Assembly (NCBI RefSeq): GCF_001632745.1
Contig: NZ_LQRT01000024.1
Location: 372,001-436,000, forward strand
Source: Aquimarina aggregata
Lineage (GTDB): Bacteria; Bacteroidota; Bacteroidia; Flavobacteriales; Flavobacteriaceae
Direction: 5' to 3'
Length of the DNA stretch: 64,000 bases
Positions within the stretch are counted from its first letter, which is position 1. Every line of letters begins with the position of its first letter. Both the position numbers and the translations under genes were made by a program. A model generated the notes under the pieces. It saw only the letters and a program-made list of their open reading frames with translations. It was not told where the DNA came from and searched no databases. Shown here piece after piece: positions 61,685 to 64,000 of this stretch.

Positions 61685-63946
61685 TTAACTTATAATTGTA
61701 GCTACAGAATTACCATTAAGAAACTCTGCAGGCAATGGTTTCTTGCCATTTAATTTTTCTAATTCTAATTGGTTTTTTACCAATTCATAATAGGCTCCTT
61801 TATAGTCTAAAAGTTCTTTATGTGTTCCTTTTTCAACTATTTTTCCGTTATCCATTACTAAAATTTGATCTGCATTTTTTACTGTACTTAATCGATGTGC
61901 AATGACTACTGCAGTTCGACCTTTAAAAAATGTATTTAGATTTTCCATGATCGTTTTTTCATTGTTAGCATCTAATGCGCTTGTAGCCTCATCAAAAAAT
62001 ATAAAATCTGGATTTTTATACACAGCTCTAGCAATTAATAACCGTTGTTTTTCTCCTCCGCTGATTCCAACTCCTTCATTTCCAATTTCGGTATTGTAAC
62101 TAAGAGGTAATCTTTCTATAAAATCTTTGATATTCGCAACTTTTACAGCATGTAAAAGCTTGTCTTTATCGATGTAATCTTCTCCTAAGGCAATATTGTT
62201 TGCAATGGTATCATTAAAAATATAACCATCTTGCATAACGACGCCACAATGACCTCTCCAAGTTTTTTGTGAGATATTTTCAAAATTTTGATCCCCTATT
62301 TTAATAAGCCCTTTGTTAGGTTTGTAAAAACGCATTAAAGCTTTCATTAAAGTTGTTTTACCACTTCCAGATGCTCCAACAATTGCCGTCTTTTTATTAC
62401 GCGGAATAACAAGATTCATGTCTTTGATAATTGGTTCTTCTGCACCGATGTACCTAAAAGTTAAGTTCTCTATTTTTATATCACCTTCAGTTGGAATTTC
62501 ATAAACTTTAGCATCTTCTATGTTTTCTTCATTGTCCTGATCATGAACTTCTTTTAACCTTTCAAGACTTATTTTTGCATCTTGTGTTTCTTGAATGAAT
62601 TGTAATAATTGTGATATAGGATTATTTAATTGACCTATTATGTATTGAATAGATAACATCATCCCCAAGGAGATTTGACCACTTAAAACCAAAGAGGCAG
62701 ACGTAAAGGTGATGAGTATATTTTTGAATTGATTAATAGATGTAGAACCTATAGTCTGTGTTTGTTCTAATGTTAACCCTTGAGTTGCAACTTTAAATAG
62801 CCTAATTTGTATAAACTCCCATCCCCAGCGTTTTTGTTTCTCTGCATTATGTAACTTAATTTCTTGCATCCCTTCGATAAGTTCGATGGTTTTGCTTTGC
62901 TCATCACTCATTTGTTTAAAACGCTTATAATCTAATTCCTTTCTTTTTTTAAGGAAAAACAAAATCCAGATAACCAAAAGCGTACTTCCTATTGCAAAAA
63001 TTCCAAATATCTTAAGATTGTAATAGGCCAAAACTGCACTAAAAACTACGATGTTAAAAAAGGAAAACAGGGTATTTAAAGAAGAATTGGTTAGTAGTTT
63101 TTCAATTCTTTGATGGTCATTAATACGTTGCATTAAATCACCGGTCATTCTAGTGTCAAAATAAGATATTGGAAGGTTCATTAGCTTGATAAAGAAATCG
63201 GAAACTAGTGAAATGTTGATTCTGGTACTTAGGTGCAGTAATATCCAACCCCTTATGGCATCAATACTAATTTGACCAATGAACAACATAATTTGCGCTC
63301 CTAGGATTAGATGTATAAAGTTGATGTCTTGATTTTGAATTCCAATATCAACAATACTCTGTGTTAAAAAAGGAAATATTAATTGTAGTAAACTTCCAGC
63401 TAACAATCCAACTAGAAGTTGCATCATTAAACTTTTATATTTAAATAAATATCTAAATAAGAATGAGAATCCAGATTTACCATTGTTTACTTTATCCCAA
63501 TTGGTATCATAAAATTTAGGTGTTGTATCCAGAGATAAAATAAGCCCCTCTTGGGTTTTTTCATTAGCATTGTTTCCAATCCATGCTTCTACAAACTCCT
63601 TTTTGCTATAATCGATCAACCCATAAGATGGATCTGAGATATATACTCTGTCATTTTTAATTTTATAGACTACTACAAAATGGTATTTTTTCCAGTGTAC
63701 TATGCATGGTAGTGGCACATCTTCTTTAAAAGTTTCATAATCGGTTTTTATACCAATTGATTTGAAACCCATGTTTTCTGAAGCTTCGGCAAGTCCTAAA
63801 AAAGAACTTCCTGTCCTTGTTGTTTGACTTAAGTTGCGTATGGTTTCCAGAGGAATAACTTTGCCATGATGTTTGCTTATAATTCGCAAACATGTTGGAC
63901 CACAATCTTTGGCTCCGGGTTGTTTATAGAAAGGAAAAGTTTTCAA
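61685..63946 (-). CDS. Peptidase C39-containing ABC exporter (double-glycine peptide processing)
   Basis: A 753-residue ABC transporter of the bacteriocin-processing class. Residues 1-150 are a C39 peptidase with Gln9, Cys15 (KDCGPTC), His89 (YHFVVVY) and Asp105 (SDPSYG), complete for cleaving GG leaders. Six membrane helices follow (about 160-450) and an ATPase with GASGSGKTTLMK, GISGGEKQRLLIAR and FIFFDEATSALD. Translation begins at TTG (63946): the frame gives the standard MK-TFPFYKQPGAKDCGPTC start and no ATG is near. It should process and export peptides A and B with the HlyD adaptor. Confidence 0.94.
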   Translation of the reverse strand: MKTFPFYKQPGAKDCGPTCLRIISKHHGKVIPLETIRNLSQTTRTGSSFLGLAEASENMGFKSIGIKTDYETFKEDVPLPCIVHWKKYHFVVVYKIKNDRVYISDPSYGLIDYSKKEFVEAWIGNNANEKTQEGLILSLDTTPKFYDTNWDKVNNGKSGFSFLFRYLFKYKSLMMQLLVGLLAGSLLQLIFPFLTQSIVDIGIQNQDINFIHLILGAQIMLFIGQISIDAIRGWILLHLSTRINISLVSDFFIKLMNLPISYFDTRMTGDLMQRINDHQRIEKLLTNSSLNTLFSFFNIVVFSAVLAYYNLKIFGIFAIGSTLLVIWILFFLKKRKELDYKRFKQMSDEQSKTIELIEGMQEIKLHNAEKQKRWGWEFIQIRLFKVATQGLTLEQTQTIGSTSINQFKNILITFTSASLVLSGQISLGMMLSIQYIIGQLNNPISQLLQFIQETQDAKISLERLKEVHDQDNEENIEDAKVYEIPTEGDIKIENLTFRYIGAEEPIIKDMNLVIPRNKKTAIVGASGSGKTTLMKALMRFYKPNKGLIKIGDQNFENISQKTWRGHCGVVMQDGYIFNDTIANNIALGEDYIDKDKLLHAVKVANIKDFIERLPLSYNTEIGNEGVGISGGEKQRLLIARAVYKNPDFIFFDEATSALDANNEKTIMENLNTFFKGRTAVVIAHRLSTVKNADQILVMDNGKIVEKGTHKELLDYKGAYYELVKNQLELEKLNGKKPLPAEFLNGNSVATIIS

Positions 63947-64000
63947 ATTCTTGTATTTTATGTTCTGTTTGTATATCGTTTAAACCAGTGTTAAATCAAC
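63947..64000 (-). other. Upstream region of the exporter gene, cut by window edge
   Basis: An AT-rich 54-base region with no certain promoter. More peptide or regulatory genes may lie beyond the edge. Confidence 0.3.

Overview
The window is chromosomal DNA of a low-GC member of the Bacteroidota, most likely a marine member of the Flavobacteriaceae. Evidence: TAnnTTTG-type -7 promoter boxes, no obvious Shine-Dalgarno sequences, a type IX secretion C-terminal domain, SusC-like TonB-dependent receptors, lipoproteins with acidic residues after the lipid Cys, DUF4270, and atpDC apart from other ATP synthase genes. The genus cannot be fixed from this sequence. I see no rRNA, tRNA, CRISPR array, intact insertion sequence or prophage.

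Layout. 1-9.9 kb: a truncated comF, a coiled-coil membrane protein, glyS, a large T9SS-secreted protein, exodeoxyribonuclease III, an OmpA-family lipoprotein and small exported proteins. 9.9-14.9 kb: a looser region with a GH16 glycosidase, a zinc-ribbon/TerB-like protein, a small S26-like protein, a DUF434 protein, an aldo/keto reductase, REP-like repeats and a possible small RNA. 15-24.6 kb: a housekeeping block with radA, a pseudo-esterase, a flippase-like protein and panD/panC on the minus strand, facing a glycogen-synthase-like N-domain protein, a DUF4270 lipoprotein and glmS. 24.9-32.3 kb: two tandem paralogous TonB-dependent receptors followed by a GDSL-like lipoprotein. 32.3-36 kb: a sterol desaturase-family enzyme divergent from tetR, a class II aldolase and a bile-acid-type symporter. 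36-38 kb: atpD-atpC. 38-45 kb: an ABC exporter whose permease is fused to an M1 peptidase, divergent from a LytS/LytTR-type two-component pair. 45-49.3 kb: a lipoprotein, a GNAT enzyme, an M61 peptidase and a DUF2975/XRE pair. 49.4-57.8 kb: a biotin locus (bioF, bioD, a small alpha/beta hydrolase, bioA, then a ketoacyl-synthase-like gene and bioB). 57.9-64 kb: a JmjC/cupin protein, two unannotated double-glycine-leader peptides, recX, an unknown gene, and an HlyD adaptor plus C39-peptidase ABC exporter.

The most interesting item is the right-hand end. Two tiny tandem genes (59176-59021 and 58989-58828, minus strand) encode 51- and 53-residue peptides with classic GG leaders and short amphipathic, Cys-free cores. 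They lie on the same strand as an exporter whose peptidase domain is the type that cleaves such leaders. This looks like an undescribed bacteriocin or signalling-peptide export system. Second is the biotin locus, which carries a small alpha/beta hydrolase and a ketoacyl synthase homologue that may supply or release the pimeloyl precursor.
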